Shown here piece after piece: positions 26,136-35,300 of a stretch of 64,000 bases of DNA. Source of the DNA: Nitrospirae bacterium MYbin3 (GTDB lineage Bacteria; Nitrospirota; Thermodesulfovibrionia; Thermodesulfovibrionales; Dissulfurispiraceae); assembly GCA_002753335.1 (NCBI GenBank), contig PEAD01000016.1, forward strand, positions 1 through 64,000, read 5' to 3'. The position numbers were made by a program, and so were the translations under genes. The notes beneath the pieces were generated by a model. That model saw nothing but the letters and a program-made list of their open reading frames with translations, ran no database searches and was not told where the DNA came from. Numbering within the stretch: position 1 is the first letter of the stretch; each line of letters begins with the position of its first letter.

Positions 26136-27896
26136 TTATTTATGAAGGGTCTGAAGTATCTTAGTATAGCTAAGCCTGTCCGCATAATAAAGAAGCGTTT
26201 TGCCAAGTTCTGGATTCAGCTCCGATATACGGCCGATTACCTCATTTATTCTCGCAGCTTCAAGACTGACAACAGCATCGCTCAGCTCAATTTTCAGTTC
26301 AGGCGGCAGTGCTGCCAATGATTCATAACTGAGATCTGCAGCAGTCTTATTGCCGGAATCCGGCAAAGCATCTTCATAGAGGAATTTTACCTTCAGATGG
26401 CGCTCCATACATTCATAAATTTCCTCCGGCCTGTATGGTTTACGAATAAAGTCATCCGCGCCAGCAGCTAATATATTGTCACGCTCTTCTTTGAACACAG
26501 ATGCGGTGAGGGCGACTATCTTAACCTCAGAACCGCCATCCAGCTTGCGAATGCGGCGTGTAGCCTCCAAACCGTCCATGATGTCCATGCGTATGTCCAT
26601 CCAGATAAAGTGAGGTCGCCATGCCTCGAACACCCCAATACCCTCCGCTCCGTTCTTGGCCAAGCGCACCTTAAGCCCGGCATTTTCGATCAGCCGCTGC
26701 AGCAGAATCCAGTTTACAACCTCATCTTCAACCACTAAAATACGAAATTCTGGCTGGCCGGGCGCAAGCCCCAAAACCTTTCTGTTCTTTTTGGCAGTAT
26801 CAGTTATTTCATCACCCTCTTCTGCCTTAATGACCGGCAGCTCGACCCTGAATATCGATCCTCTGCCCTGAGCACTCACTAAGCTGATCCGGCCGCCCAT
26901 AAATTCAACATACTGCTTTGTGATGGCCAGCCCCAAACCGGTGCCTTTCTGCAGACCATGTGTGTCAACCTGAACAAAAGGGCTGAATATCCTGGACTGG
27001 TCCTCAGCCGAAATGCCTATACCGGTGTCCTCCACCTCTATGATCAACAACTGGCTATCAATTGCTTCGGCAGGCCGGGATGACAGGCGCAGAATAATAG
27101 AGCCCTTTTCTGTATATTTGACCGCGTTGCCCACAAGATTTATCAGCATCTGGCGCAATTTGATGCCGTCAGTTCTTACAAAGCGTGGAAAGTTTGAAGA
27201 CTGGTCCAGCAGCAGCTTAAGGTTCTTTTCTTCGGCGCGCATGCTCATCAGATCAGTGATGTCGCGAACCATTTCACCAAGGTCTATCGGCGCTATATCA
27301 ATACTCATACGGCCTGACTCAACCTTAGCCATGTCAAGCACGTCGTTGATAAGGTTAAGCAGATGCTCTCCGCTGCGATTGATTATATCCAATGTTTTGC
27401 GCTGTTCTTCGGGGATGCTGCTGTCATTGCGCATAAGGCTTGAAAAACCGAGAATCGCATTCAGAGGAGTTCTCAATTCGTGGCTCATGCTTGCCAAAAA
27501 ATTGCTTTTGGCCTTGTTGGCCGCTTCTGCTTCTTCCTGCGCTTTCTTTGCACGAGTCTTGGCGCGGCGCATAGCCTCTGCAACTCCTGAGATCATAGTG
27601 CAGTTCAGAAAGAAAACAGCCATGCCCAGCCAATCAGCATAATCTTTGATAAACGGTGTAGGGGATAATACCGGCCATAGAAAAAATATAATTAGACATG
27701 CCAAGACCGCTCCCGTAAGTCCTGCAAAAATGCCGCCGTAAAGCGCCGCAATCGTAACCGCAGGATAGAAGGTCAACCATGCAATCCTGGATTCAAGCGC
27801 ATGCAAGGGCCATATTCTGAGCGCAGCCGCCGTTATTATTAGGGCTACTGCGACCATATAGGGCTGCAATTTAAAGTGTGTTGTCTTATCTTTCAT
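26136..27896 (-). CDS. membrane hybrid histidine kinase with C-terminal receiver
   Basis: 586 residues. Four hydrophobic segments within 1-105 lack a large external loop and resemble the KdpD-type DUF4118 membrane anchor (RIAWLTFYPAVTIAALYGG). Then HisKA with His near 137 in SMSHELRTPLN, HATPase (DTGIGIS, KGTGLGLAI), and a receiver (WMDIRMDIMDG near 433). The last 100 residues are helical and may be a phosphotransfer-like tail, but I see no clear HPt His motif. First gene of the operon running down to 17914; an AT-rich region with a TATAAT-like box lies just upstream. Confidence 0.92.
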   Translation of the reverse strand: MKDKTTHFKLQPYMVAVALIITAAALRIWPLHALESRIAWLTFYPAVTIAALYGGIFAGLTGAVLACLIIFFLWPVLSPTPFIKDYADWLGMAVFFLNCTMISGVAEAMRRAKTRAKKAQEEAEAANKAKSNFLASMSHELRTPLNAILGFSSLMRNDSSIPEEQRKTLDIINRSGEHLLNLINDVLDMAKVESGRMSIDIAPIDLGEMVRDITDLMSMRAEEKNLKLLLDQSSNFPRFVRTDGIKLRQMLINLVGNAVKYTEKGSIILRLSSRPAEAIDSQLLIIEVEDTGIGISAEDQSRIFSPFVQVDTHGLQKGTGLGLAITKQYVEFMGGRISLVSAQGRGSIFRVELPVIKAEEGDEITDTAKKNRKVLGLAPGQPEFRILVVEDEVVNWILLQRLIENAGLKVRLAKNGAEGIGVFEAWRPHFIWMDIRMDIMDGLEATRRIRKLDGGSEVKIVALTASVFKEERDNILAAGADDFIRKPYRPEEIYECMERHLKVKFLYEDALPDSGNKTAADLSYESLAALPPELKIELSDAVVSLEAARINEVIGRISELNPELGKTLLYYADRLSYTKILQTLHK

Positions 27897-27974
27897 TTTT
27901 TATTTAGCACCCGACGCATAAAGAGAATAACCGGAAAGCTTTTTGTTTTAGTATATACCTTCGCCGCACATTAT

Positions 27975-28008
27975 AAAAAATGGAGCCTGACCGGGGAAAT
28001 CAGGCTCC
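27975..28008 (-). terminator. Rho-independent terminator after the 72-residue gene
   Basis: A 9-bp perfect stem GGAGCCTGA/TCAGGCTCC (27982-27990 with 28000-28008), 9-nt loop, followed on the minus strand by A and six T. It ends transcription from the sigma-54 activator / small protein region before the promoter of the kinase operon. Confidence 0.85.
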
Positions 28009-28091
28009 AAAAAAAACTCTCCTCTCTTCAAAGACAGGATGTGGGGGTATCCCGAAAAAAGAGAGACGAGAAAAATAAGCTGCACAGATAC

Positions 28092-28310
28092 TCAATTGAC
28101 AACATGATGCGCTAATCGGCTTATGTAAACATGGCTTGTTTTCTCATCAGTTCCGCTCTTTACTATCAAAGGAATTCTCATATCATCCGAATGTTCGATG
28201 CATTTGTTCAGCAAATCCCAATAAAGCCGGCCAGAAAAATTCAGATCACCTGCATGAAGTTCGCACACTTCAACATCCTGTAATTCTTCAATCATACCTT
28301 GGAGTCTCAT
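28092..28310 (-). CDS. small protein of unknown function under a sigma-54 promoter
   Basis: 72 residues, mixed charge, no signal peptide or membrane helix. I do not recognise a family. What supports a real gene: a sigma-54 promoter (28322-28337) just upstream, a copy of the 27-bp activator element about 90 bp further up, and a good terminator 84 bp after the stop. The predicted start point (about 28312) is so close to the ATG at 28310 that translation is either leaderless or begins at Met6 (28295), before which AAGG lies too close for an ideal site. It could be an STAS-like or adaptor protein, but that is a guess. Confidence 0.6.
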   Translation of the reverse strand: MRLQGMIEELQDVEVCELHAGDLNFSGRLYWDLLNKCIEHSDDMRIPLIVKSGTDEKTSHVYISRLAHHVVN

Positions 28311-28321
28311 AATGCATTGAA

Positions 28322-28337
28322 AGCAAGAGGCATGCCT
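28322..28337 (-). promoter_or_regulatory. sigma-54 promoter of the 72-residue gene
   Basis: Minus strand AGGCAT-N5-TTGCT with exact GG-N10-GC spacing (GG 28336-28335, GC 28324-28323). The expected start point is near 28312. It lies 64 bp downstream of the activator element 28402-28428. Confidence 0.7.
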
Positions 28338-28401
28338 GATGCTTCTCGCTTGATTTTAAGAGTTTTTCAGTTAAACTGTCGGGGATAAAGCAGACAGATA
28401 A

Positions 28402-28428
28402 GACAAAATATTATAACAAAATGTCATA
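28402..28428 (-). repeat. 27-bp activator-site copy 1 (in the 3' end of the activator gene)
   Basis: Matches the element at 29796-29822 in inverted orientation at 25 of 27 positions, the first 18 identical. It covers the last five codons and stop of the sigma-54 activator gene plus nine bases beyond. Read on the minus strand it points toward the 72-residue gene, and its centre is about 103 bp upstream of that gene's predicted start point, a normal enhancer distance. Confidence 0.7.
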
Positions 28429-29751
28429 CTCCTTCATTTTTCTAAGAAGTGTTCTATAAGTGGTTTGAAGCAAAAGAGCCGCCTTTGACTTATTTCCGCC
28501 GGTGGTCTTTAGCGCTTTTTTTATCATATAGATTTCGGCCTCTTTAAAGCTCATCACCGGAAGTTCAAAAGATTTAGACTCTCGTTTATCATTTTTAAGC
28601 AGCGGAGCAATCTCGGAAGCATTTATAGTAAAGTCTTTAGAAAAAAGGACCGCACGCCTGACCACATTCTTCAGCTCTCTTACATTGCCCGGCCATTTAT
28701 AGGCTTTAAGGAGCTGCAAAGCTTCTTCGCTGAAATGATGTTTTTTTCTATCCAACTCATCGCAGGTTTCTGACAAAAACATCTCGCAAAAATACTCTAT
28801 ATCTACAGGCCTCTCTCGAAGAGGGGGAATCTCGATGCTGACCTCATTCAGCCTAAAATATAGGTCCCGCCTAAAACCTCCGTCTGTCATTATCTTATCC
28901 ATGTCAGCATTGGTTGCACTTATCAATCTTACGTCAATTGGAATCTCTTTTTCACTTCCGATTCGGGCTATCTTCTTCTCATCAACCGCCCGCAGCAGCT
29001 TTGCCTGCACAGACGGGGGTATGTTCTGGATTTCATCAATAAAGATTGTGCCGCCATTGCCAGACTCAAACAGTCCTGATTTTCTTTTTTCGGCTCCTGT
29101 GAAAGAACCTCTTTCATGGCCAAAAAGCTCGTTTTCAACAAGTGTTTCGGGAATAGCGCCTATATCCACAGTCACAAATTTTTGTGCCGCATGCCTGCTA
29201 AGATTGTGCACCACCCTTGCAACGAATGTTTTGCCCACGCCTGTTTCGCCCTTTATCACAAGTGAATAGTCCGAATGTGCGATGCGCTTTATCTGCTCAA
29301 TCACAGATTTCATCTGCGCGCTCCTGCCAAGCGTAGATTCAAGGGAAGAATTAAGTTCGGAATTCAGCTTATCCACCGATCCCTTCAAACTCTTTTTTTC
29401 TATTGCGTTTCGAACAACAAGAAAAAGATGCTCAAAATTCGGCGGCTTCATAAGAAAATCAAAAGCGCCAAGCTTTGTGCATTCTATAGCGGTGGGGATA
29501 TCACCATGGCCCGTTATTATTATGACCGGCAGTTCAGGATCAATTTTTCTTACCTCTTTAAGCGTTTCTATGCCGTTCATTCCGGGCATTCTCATATCAA
29601 GCAGCATAACGTCAAAACTTTCTTTGCGCATCATATCTAAAGCTTCGGCACCACTGCCCGCTCCAGAAACAGAATAGCCCTCGTCTTTAAAATTTCCTAT
29701 GACAGTATCTCGGACAAAGCTGTCATCATCAACAACCAAAAGCTTGTACAT
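28411..29751 (-). CDS. sigma-54-dependent response regulator (REC-AAA-Fis HTH)
   Basis: 446 residues of the NtrC class. Receiver 1-120 (VVDDDS, Asp near 53 in LLDMRMPGMNG), AAA+ domain about 140-375 with Walker A GETGVGKT, the sigma-54-contacting loop as GSFTGA instead of GAFTGA, Walker B GGTIFIDEIQ, and arginine finger region FRRDLYFRL. A Fis-type helix-turn-helix ends the protein (GGNKSKAALLLQTTYRTLLRK). On phosphorylation such proteins drive open-complex formation by sigma-54 polymerase. A possible -10 (TATAAT, 29784-29789) lies upstream. No kinase is adjacent; the operon at 17.9-27.9 kb is the closest source of phosphate. Confidence 0.96.
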   Translation of the reverse strand: MYKLLVVDDDSFVRDTVIGNFKDEGYSVSGAGSGAEALDMMRKESFDVMLLDMRMPGMNGIETLKEVRKIDPELPVIIITGHGDIPTAIECTKLGAFDFLMKPPNFEHLFLVVRNAIEKKSLKGSVDKLNSELNSSLESTLGRSAQMKSVIEQIKRIAHSDYSLVIKGETGVGKTFVARVVHNLSRHAAQKFVTVDIGAIPETLVENELFGHERGSFTGAEKRKSGLFESGNGGTIFIDEIQNIPPSVQAKLLRAVDEKKIARIGSEKEIPIDVRLISATNADMDKIMTDGGFRRDLYFRLNEVSIEIPPLRERPVDIEYFCEMFLSETCDELDRKKHHFSEEALQLLKAYKWPGNVRELKNVVRRAVLFSKDFTINASEIAPLLKNDKRESKSFELPVMSFKEAEIYMIKKALKTTGGNKSKAALLLQTTYRTLLRKMKEYDILL

Positions 29752-29795
29752 AAATTCTCCTATTTTTATTCATGCTTCATTGAATTATACATGAT

Positions 29796-29822
29796 TATGA
29801 CATTTTGTTATAACATTTTATC
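29796..29822 (+). repeat. 27-bp activator-site copy 2 (upstream of the HD-GYP gene)
   Basis: Contains the perfect 10-bp palindrome TGTTATAACA (29806-29815) within a 27-bp stretch that recurs inverted at 28402-28428 with two mismatches. Its centre is about 91 bp upstream of the predicted start point of the HD-GYP gene and 52 bp before the -24 box. It also overlaps the likely -35 region of the divergent activator gene, so it could mediate autoregulation. Best reading: binding site of the Fis-type domain of that activator. Confidence 0.7.
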
Positions 29823-29874
29823 ATACTACGGCTAATCACAATAAAATTAAGCTTAAAAATCAAGCTATTAAATA

Positions 29875-29890
29875 TGGCATCCTTATTGCT
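29875..29890 (+). promoter_or_regulatory. sigma-54 promoter of the HD-GYP gene
   Basis: TGGCAT-N5-TTGCT with exact GG-N10-GC spacing (GG 29876-29877, GC 29888-29889). Start point expected near 29900, leaving a 24-nt leader that carries the AAGGAGGT ribosome site at 29908-29915. Confidence 0.85.
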
Positions 29891-29924
29891 CTTTCTAATA
29901 GTATATCCAAGGAGGTACAAACAT

Positions 29925-30983
29925 ATGGCAACAGTTTTAGTTGTTGATGATATGCTGTATGCACGAGAGGCATCAGCAAAGATATTGCAAGATGCCGAGT
30001 ATGATGTGTATTCATGCAAAAACGCTGACGAAGCGCTGACCTCGATCAACAACATTAGATTTGACGCTGTACTGAGCGATATAAAAATGCCCGGACTCTC
30101 AGGCATCGATTTTCTGGAAAGGTCACAGGTACTTTGTCCTGACCTGCCGGTTATTCTTATGACAGGATACGCAGAACTGGATGCCGCAATAAATGCGGTA
30201 AAAAAAGGGGCCTTTGATTTTATAACAAAACCGTATGATCCGGATTACCTTGTTCATTCAGTTAAGAAAGCGATTGACCACAAAAAATTTAAAGATCTCG
30301 AAAAAAATTACAGGAACCTTCTTGAAGAAGAGATAAAAAGCAAGACACGCGAGCTCTCAAGCTCATTAAGCAAACTAAAAGACCTGAACAGGGAGATGAT
30401 TTACAGACTAACTTTTGTGGCGGAGCACAGAGACACCGACACAGGTGCGCATATATCGAGAATGGGACTCTATGCGAATAAACTTGCTGAGCAGCTCGAA
30501 ATGCCTGCCGATTTTGTTGATATGATAACCCTATCAAGCCCAATGCATGACATAGGGAAAGTGGCAATCCCTGACAACATACTTCTCAAACAAGGGGCGC
30601 TTACCGCAGAGGAATTCGATATTATCAAAACACACACAACGATAGGCGCAAAGATGATGAGCGCTTCATCCCACAAATGCGTCCAAATGTCCGAATCAGT
30701 TGCACTCTACCATCACGAGAGATGGGACGGAACAGGCTACCCTAACAGGCTCAAAGGAACGGATATCCCGATGGAGGGAAGGATAGTTATGATATGCGAC
30801 CAGTACGACGCCTTGAGAAGCGACCGCCCCTACAAAAAAGGCTTTACCCATGATGAAACTTTATCAATACTGACAAAAGGAGATGGCCGCACCATGCCGC
30901 ATCATTTCGATCCGGATGTATTAAACGCTTTCACTCAAATAGAGCCTTTGTTCGATGAACTTTTCACAAAAAACAGTGGTTGA
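29925..30983 (+). CDS. response regulator with HD-GYP cyclic-di-GMP phosphodiesterase domain
   Basis: 352 residues. Receiver 1-120 (VVDDML, Asp near 54 in VLSDIKMPGLSG), coiled linker, then an HD-GYP domain with MHDIGKVAIPD and HHERWDGTGYPNRL, the full metal-binding and GYP signatures, so cleavage of cyclic-di-GMP is expected. The frame extends back to 29874, but the ATG at 29925 has a near-perfect AAGGAGGT site and receiver homology begins there; the longer start would precede the transcription start of the sigma-54 promoter. Confidence 0.95.
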   Translation: MATVLVVDDMLYAREASAKILQDAEYDVYSCKNADEALTSINNIRFDAVLSDIKMPGLSGIDFLERSQVLCPDLPVILMTGYAELDAAINAVKKGAFDFITKPYDPDYLVHSVKKAIDHKKFKDLEKNYRNLLEEEIKSKTRELSSSLSKLKDLNREMIYRLTFVAEHRDTDTGAHISRMGLYANKLAEQLEMPADFVDMITLSSPMHDIGKVAIPDNILLKQGALTAEEFDIIKTHTTIGAKMMSASSHKCVQMSESVALYHHERWDGTGYPNRLKGTDIPMEGRIVMICDQYDALRSDRPYKKGFTHDETLSILTKGDGRTMPHHFDPDVLNAFTQIEPLFDELFTKNSG

Positions 30984-31009
30984 TTCTTCGAGGGTAGTGA
31001 CAAAAAAAT

Positions 31010-31387
31010 CTATTTGATATTCTCGTCAATAAGCTTCTTCAGTTTCTTTTGCTCTTGTAAAAAAGCTTCAGCCATTTTCGTATCTCTTATATTCTTTCGC
31101 CTGTCTATGGCTTCGGCAAGAACAGGCAAAAGCAGCATGCTGCCCGGAAGAAAAAATACAACCAATCCGGGAATATAAACAGACAGGTGCTTTAGATGCC
31201 TGCGCAAAAGCCTTAGCTCTTCATCCGTCCATTTTTCTGAACTGTTCCGTTCTTTAAAAACAAGTTTAATAAAATCATTAAAAAACCTGCCCTCGCTCAA
31301 AATCAGGTCCCTGTTGCTTTCGACAATCCTTCTGAATAGAAAACTTACCATATTAAATACTCTTCTGAAGAAACTACTTATCATCAA
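31010..31387 (-). CDS. small membrane-associated protein, LETM1-like segment
   Basis: 125 residues. N terminus amphipathic (FFRRVFNMVSFLFRRIV); a charged middle (SSEKWTDEELRLLRRHLKHL); one hydrophobic segment about 70-92 with VYIPGLVVFFLPGSMLLLPVLAEA; basic C-terminal tail. The LPG...LLP..AEA pattern recalls the ribosome-binding part of LETM1-like proteins, which is only a hint. It starts 3 bp after the DUF3365 protein gene, so the two are co-transcribed. Function unknown. Confidence 0.7.
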   Translation of the reverse strand: MMISSFFRRVFNMVSFLFRRIVESNRDLILSEGRFFNDFIKLVFKERNSSEKWTDEELRLLRRHLKHLSVYIPGLVVFFLPGSMLLLPVLAEAIDRRKNIRDTKMAEAFLQEQKKLKKLIDENIK

Positions 31388-31390
31388 GGC

Positions 31391-32329
31391 TTATTGCGAA
31401 TAATGTTTTTTGAAACAGGCGGGGCATATCGAATGAGAACACATAGCATCAGTATGGTCCAACAGGTAATTCTCTATCGGGGTCCATGACGTGTCTTTCT
31501 CATAATCCTCTTTAATTCTTATCTTCTTGCAATAAGAGCATATCGGCAGTATGCCTTCCAGCCTTTTAATGTGGTCCAAGGCATCCTGCAGTTCCACCAC
31601 ATGCTTTGCGATTTTCTTACCGAGAAATAATGTCACCCCGACAACAACTGTAAAAAATAGCAGGTGTATAACAAACACCTGTGTATTGTGAACAGCAAGC
31701 GCTTTGTGAAATGGGCTGTAGGGAAAAGATATGCTTATCCCTCCCCTTACATCTCCCACCTTATACCCCATTTTAGAGTGGCACTTAAGACAGGACTCTT
31801 CAACAGTAAGCGCCCCTATATACCTGAACATGGCTCCCTCTCCGGAACCGATCATCTCAAAGGTTTCTTTTTCGCCTTTATCCAGACGTTCAAGAGCCAG
31901 CTTTTCCCAATCATCAGGCTTGTTCTCGGGCCTGATGTACTTAAGGCTGGTGATCTTGACTCCAAAGCCTTTTATAAGTTTCAGCTCCTCAGCTATCAAA
32001 CGCGTCATGTAGGCAGGATTCACCTTCGTCATTTGAACGCCCATCTCGGTTTTAACGTCTCTCATAGGATCTTCTAGATAGGGATTGGGCTGAAGCTTAT
32101 CGCTCAAAGGCGCATATAGCCCGCCATGTTTTGCATTCCAGATTCTGGCCGCCACGAACGAATCAAAAAAAGACCTTCCCGATACGGCCGCAAGTTCACG
32201 GTATTGCTCGCCTGCATTATGCAAATTCAGAAATAAGGATATTGAGGTGACGAGCACCAATAAAATAATCAGACCCGCAATAAGGTTTCTGACCTGAACA
32301 GGAACATTATGGGGAATATCAACATTCAC
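31391..32329 (-). CDS. DUF3365 haem-binding membrane protein with Cys-rich cytoplasmic tail
   Basis: 312 residues. Membrane helix 15-35, periplasmic DUF3365 (Tll0287-like) domain about 45-208 with a haem c site CLKCH at 180-184, second helix about 214-236, a short coiled segment, and a C-terminal domain with Cys264/Cys267 (CSYCKKIR) and Cys302/Cys305 (CPAC) spaced like a zinc or Fe-S site. That tail (LPICSYCKKIRI ... W.PIENYL ... SHSICPAC) also ends many sensor kinases of metal- and sulfate-reducing bacteria. A haem-based redox sensor without its own kinase is likely. It begins 39 bp after the RND pump gene. Confidence 0.85.
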   Translation of the reverse strand: MNVDIPHNVPVQVRNLIAGLIILLVLVTSISLFLNLHNAGEQYRELAAVSGRSFFDSFVAARIWNAKHGGLYAPLSDKLQPNPYLEDPMRDVKTEMGVQMTKVNPAYMTRLIAEELKLIKGFGVKITSLKYIRPENKPDDWEKLALERLDKGEKETFEMIGSGEGAMFRYIGALTVEESCLKCHSKMGYKVGDVRGGISISFPYSPFHKALAVHNTQVFVIHLLFFTVVVGVTLFLGKKIAKHVVELQDALDHIKRLEGILPICSYCKKIRIKEDYEKDTSWTPIENYLLDHTDAMCSHSICPACFKKHYSQ

Positions 32330-32368
32330 CTTGCCAACACCTCTATGAGTTTTTGTTTTAAGGATTAA

Positions 32369-35300
32369 TTATACTACGGCGGCGGGCTCTTCTGCATTTT
32401 TCTTTGATGAAAACTTCTTCTGGATTGCATCTAGATAAACATAAACAACAGGTGTTATGTAGAGCGTCAAAATCTGCGAAAATAAAAGGCCCCCAACAAC
32501 AGCAAGCCCGAGCGGCCTGCGAGATTCGGCCCCTGCTCCCAATCCCAAAGCTATCGGCAGAGTGCCCATAAGCGCCGCCATAGTGGTCATCATGATCGGC
32601 CTGAACCTCACAATCGCCCCCTCAAAAATCGCGTCCATAGAGCTTTTGCCGCCCTTCCTCTGCGCTTCTATCGCAAAGTCTATCATCATGATCGCGTTTT
32701 TCTTAACTATTCCGACAAGCATAATGACGCCCACAAAACCGTAGATATTGAGGTCTTTGCCGAAGATTATAAGAGTAAGCAGCGCGCCCACTCCTGCTGA
32801 TGGCAGGCCCGAGAGGATAGTGATAGGATGCACGAAACTCTCATAGAGAATACCGAGCACTATGTAGATTACGAGAATCGAAACTATCAGCAGAATCCAG
32901 AGGCCTTTTGTGGAAGACTGAAACGCCTGCGCCGCGCCCTGAAAACTGGTGCTGATAGTCGGGGGGATAGCGGTTCTTGCCAGCTTATCCACAATCGTCA
33001 CGGCATTGCTCAGCGCCACGCCTTCCTTAAGATTGAACGATATAGTCACAGATGGCAGCTGTCCCAAGTGATTGACAGAAAGAGGGCCGATGCCCTGACT
33101 CAGTTTTGCCACTGCGCTCAAAGGCACAAGTTGCCCTGAAGATGAACGAACATACAATTTAGAGAGCGACTCTGGCGACATCTGGTGTTCAGGCAGCAGT
33201 TCCATTATCACCCTGAACTGGTTGTTTGGAGCATAGATGGTAGAAACCTGACGAGAGCCGTATGCGCTGTAAAGAGTGTTTTCTATCTTGTCCGCAGTTA
33301 TTCCGAGAGCGATAGCTCGGTCGCGGTCTATCGATAGTTTCACCTCAGGATTTTTTATCTGGAGGTCGCTCGTAACATCCTGGAGTTCTGACAGCGAACG
33401 CATCTTAGCTTCAAAGTCAACAGCAACGCGGTAAAGCTCATCAGTTTCGGGACCCTGCAGCGTAAACTGGTACTGGCTTTTTGTAAGCTGCCCTCCTATG
33501 CGAATAGGCGGAAGGTTCTGCATGAACATCTGTATGCCCGGCACCACCGCAACCTTAGGCCGCAAATCAGCCATAATATCATCAGCACTCATCTTGCGGT
33601 CATGTCTGGGTTTTAACCGCATAAATATTCTGCCTGAATTGCTGGCCACGTTAGCTCCTCCGGCCCCTACGCTCGACATATATGCTTCTATATTAGGGTT
33701 CTGCCCGACGATAGCAGCCAATGCCTGCTGATGCCTCTTCATATCTTCAAAGGATATACCCTGCTGCGCCTCTGTAAATGCGAATATCTGTCCGGTATCT
33801 TCTGACGGAAGAAATCCCATCGGCATACGCTTGAATAAAAATATCGTGATGAAAAGGAGAAGAACAGAAATTATCAGCATTGTCAGGCGATGTTTTAATA
33901 CGACTTTAAGACTGTTCTCGTAAAGTCTAAGCATGCTGTCAAAAAAATTTTCTAAGAACATGTAAAGCCTGCCGTGCTTCTCTGCACCGTGAGGCTTAAG
34001 AAAACGGCTGCAAAGCAGCGGCGTAAGGCTCAACGAAACAAAACCTGATATTAAAATCGCCAGACTGATGGTTACCGCAAACTCATGAAGAAGACGGCCG
34101 AGCAGTCCGCCCATAAAAAGAACAGGTATAAATACAGCAACCAGAGAAAGGGTCATAGAAAGTATCGTAAAGCCTATCTCTTTTGAGCCTTTCATCGCAG
34201 CTTCAAAAACCCCTTCGCCTTTTTCCATGTGCCTGACGATATTTTCGAGCATGACTATCGCATCATCAACCACAAAACCGACCGACAGCGTAAGCGCCAT
34301 CAGCGAAAGGTTGTCAATGCTGTATCCAAGAAGATGCATGCCCGCGAAAGTTCCGACAATAGACATAGGAAGAGCAAGACTCGGTATTATAGTTGCCGAG
34401 ATGTTGCGAAGAAAAAGGAAAATGACCATGACTACAAGCGCAACGGTGAGAACCAGCGTGAATTTCACATCACTCACAGACTCGCGTATCGAAACCGAAC
34501 GGTCGTAGAGAACATTAAGATCAACCGAGGCCGGCATCTGTGCCCTGAATTTAGGCAAAAGCTCTTTTATCGCATCCACCACCTCGATAGTGTTTGTTCC
34601 GGGCTGCCGTTGTATTGCCAGAATAATAGCGCGCGTGCCTTTAAACCAGCTCGCCACCTTGTTGTTCTCAACAGCATTGACAGCCCTGCCTATCTCATTA
34701 AGCCTTACCGGATTGCCGTTTCTGTACGCTACTATAAGAGGGTTGTATGCTGAAGCATCAAGCAGCTGTCCATCCGCCTGAATCGTATAAGCCCGGTGAG
34801 CGCCGTCGAGTATGCCTGTAGGAAGATTCACGTTTCCGGTCTGAATCGCGCTCTGAACCTCATCTAACCCTATGCCCCTTGAAGCAAGGGCGCTCGGATC
34901 CAGCTGCACCCGAACAGCAAACTTCTGGGAGCCGAACACCTGAACCTGAGCCACACCGCTTATCATCGAAATACGCTCCGCTATCATGGTTTCGGCATAT
35001 TCATTAACAGATGATAAGGGAAGCGTGGGAGAACTTAACGCAAGATAAAGTACAGGCTGGTCAGCCGGATTAACCTTTTGATACGTAGGCGGAGTCGGCA
35101 TATCCTGAGGCAGGTTGCGGCCAGCCTTTGCTATCATCGACTGAACATCCTGCGCCGCACCATCAATGCTGCGGTCAAGATTAAATTGAAGAGTTATTCT
35201 GGTATTTCCTATCGCATTCACCGAACTCATCGAATCAAGTCCGGCGATAGTAGAGAACTGTTTTTCGAGCGGAGTGGCAACTGCCGACGCCATCGTCTCG

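Noticed and set aside
28021-28091. Possible riboswitch or structured RNA in the 3' region of the 72-residue gene
   Set aside because: Only CTCTC/GAGAG and GGG/CCC pairings are seen, no known riboswitch core, and it lies after, not before, the gene.
28402-29822. Invertible DNA segment bounded by the 27-bp inverted repeats
   Set aside because: No recombinase gene is nearby, and both repeats sit at enhancer distance from sigma-54 promoters, which explains their number and orientation better.
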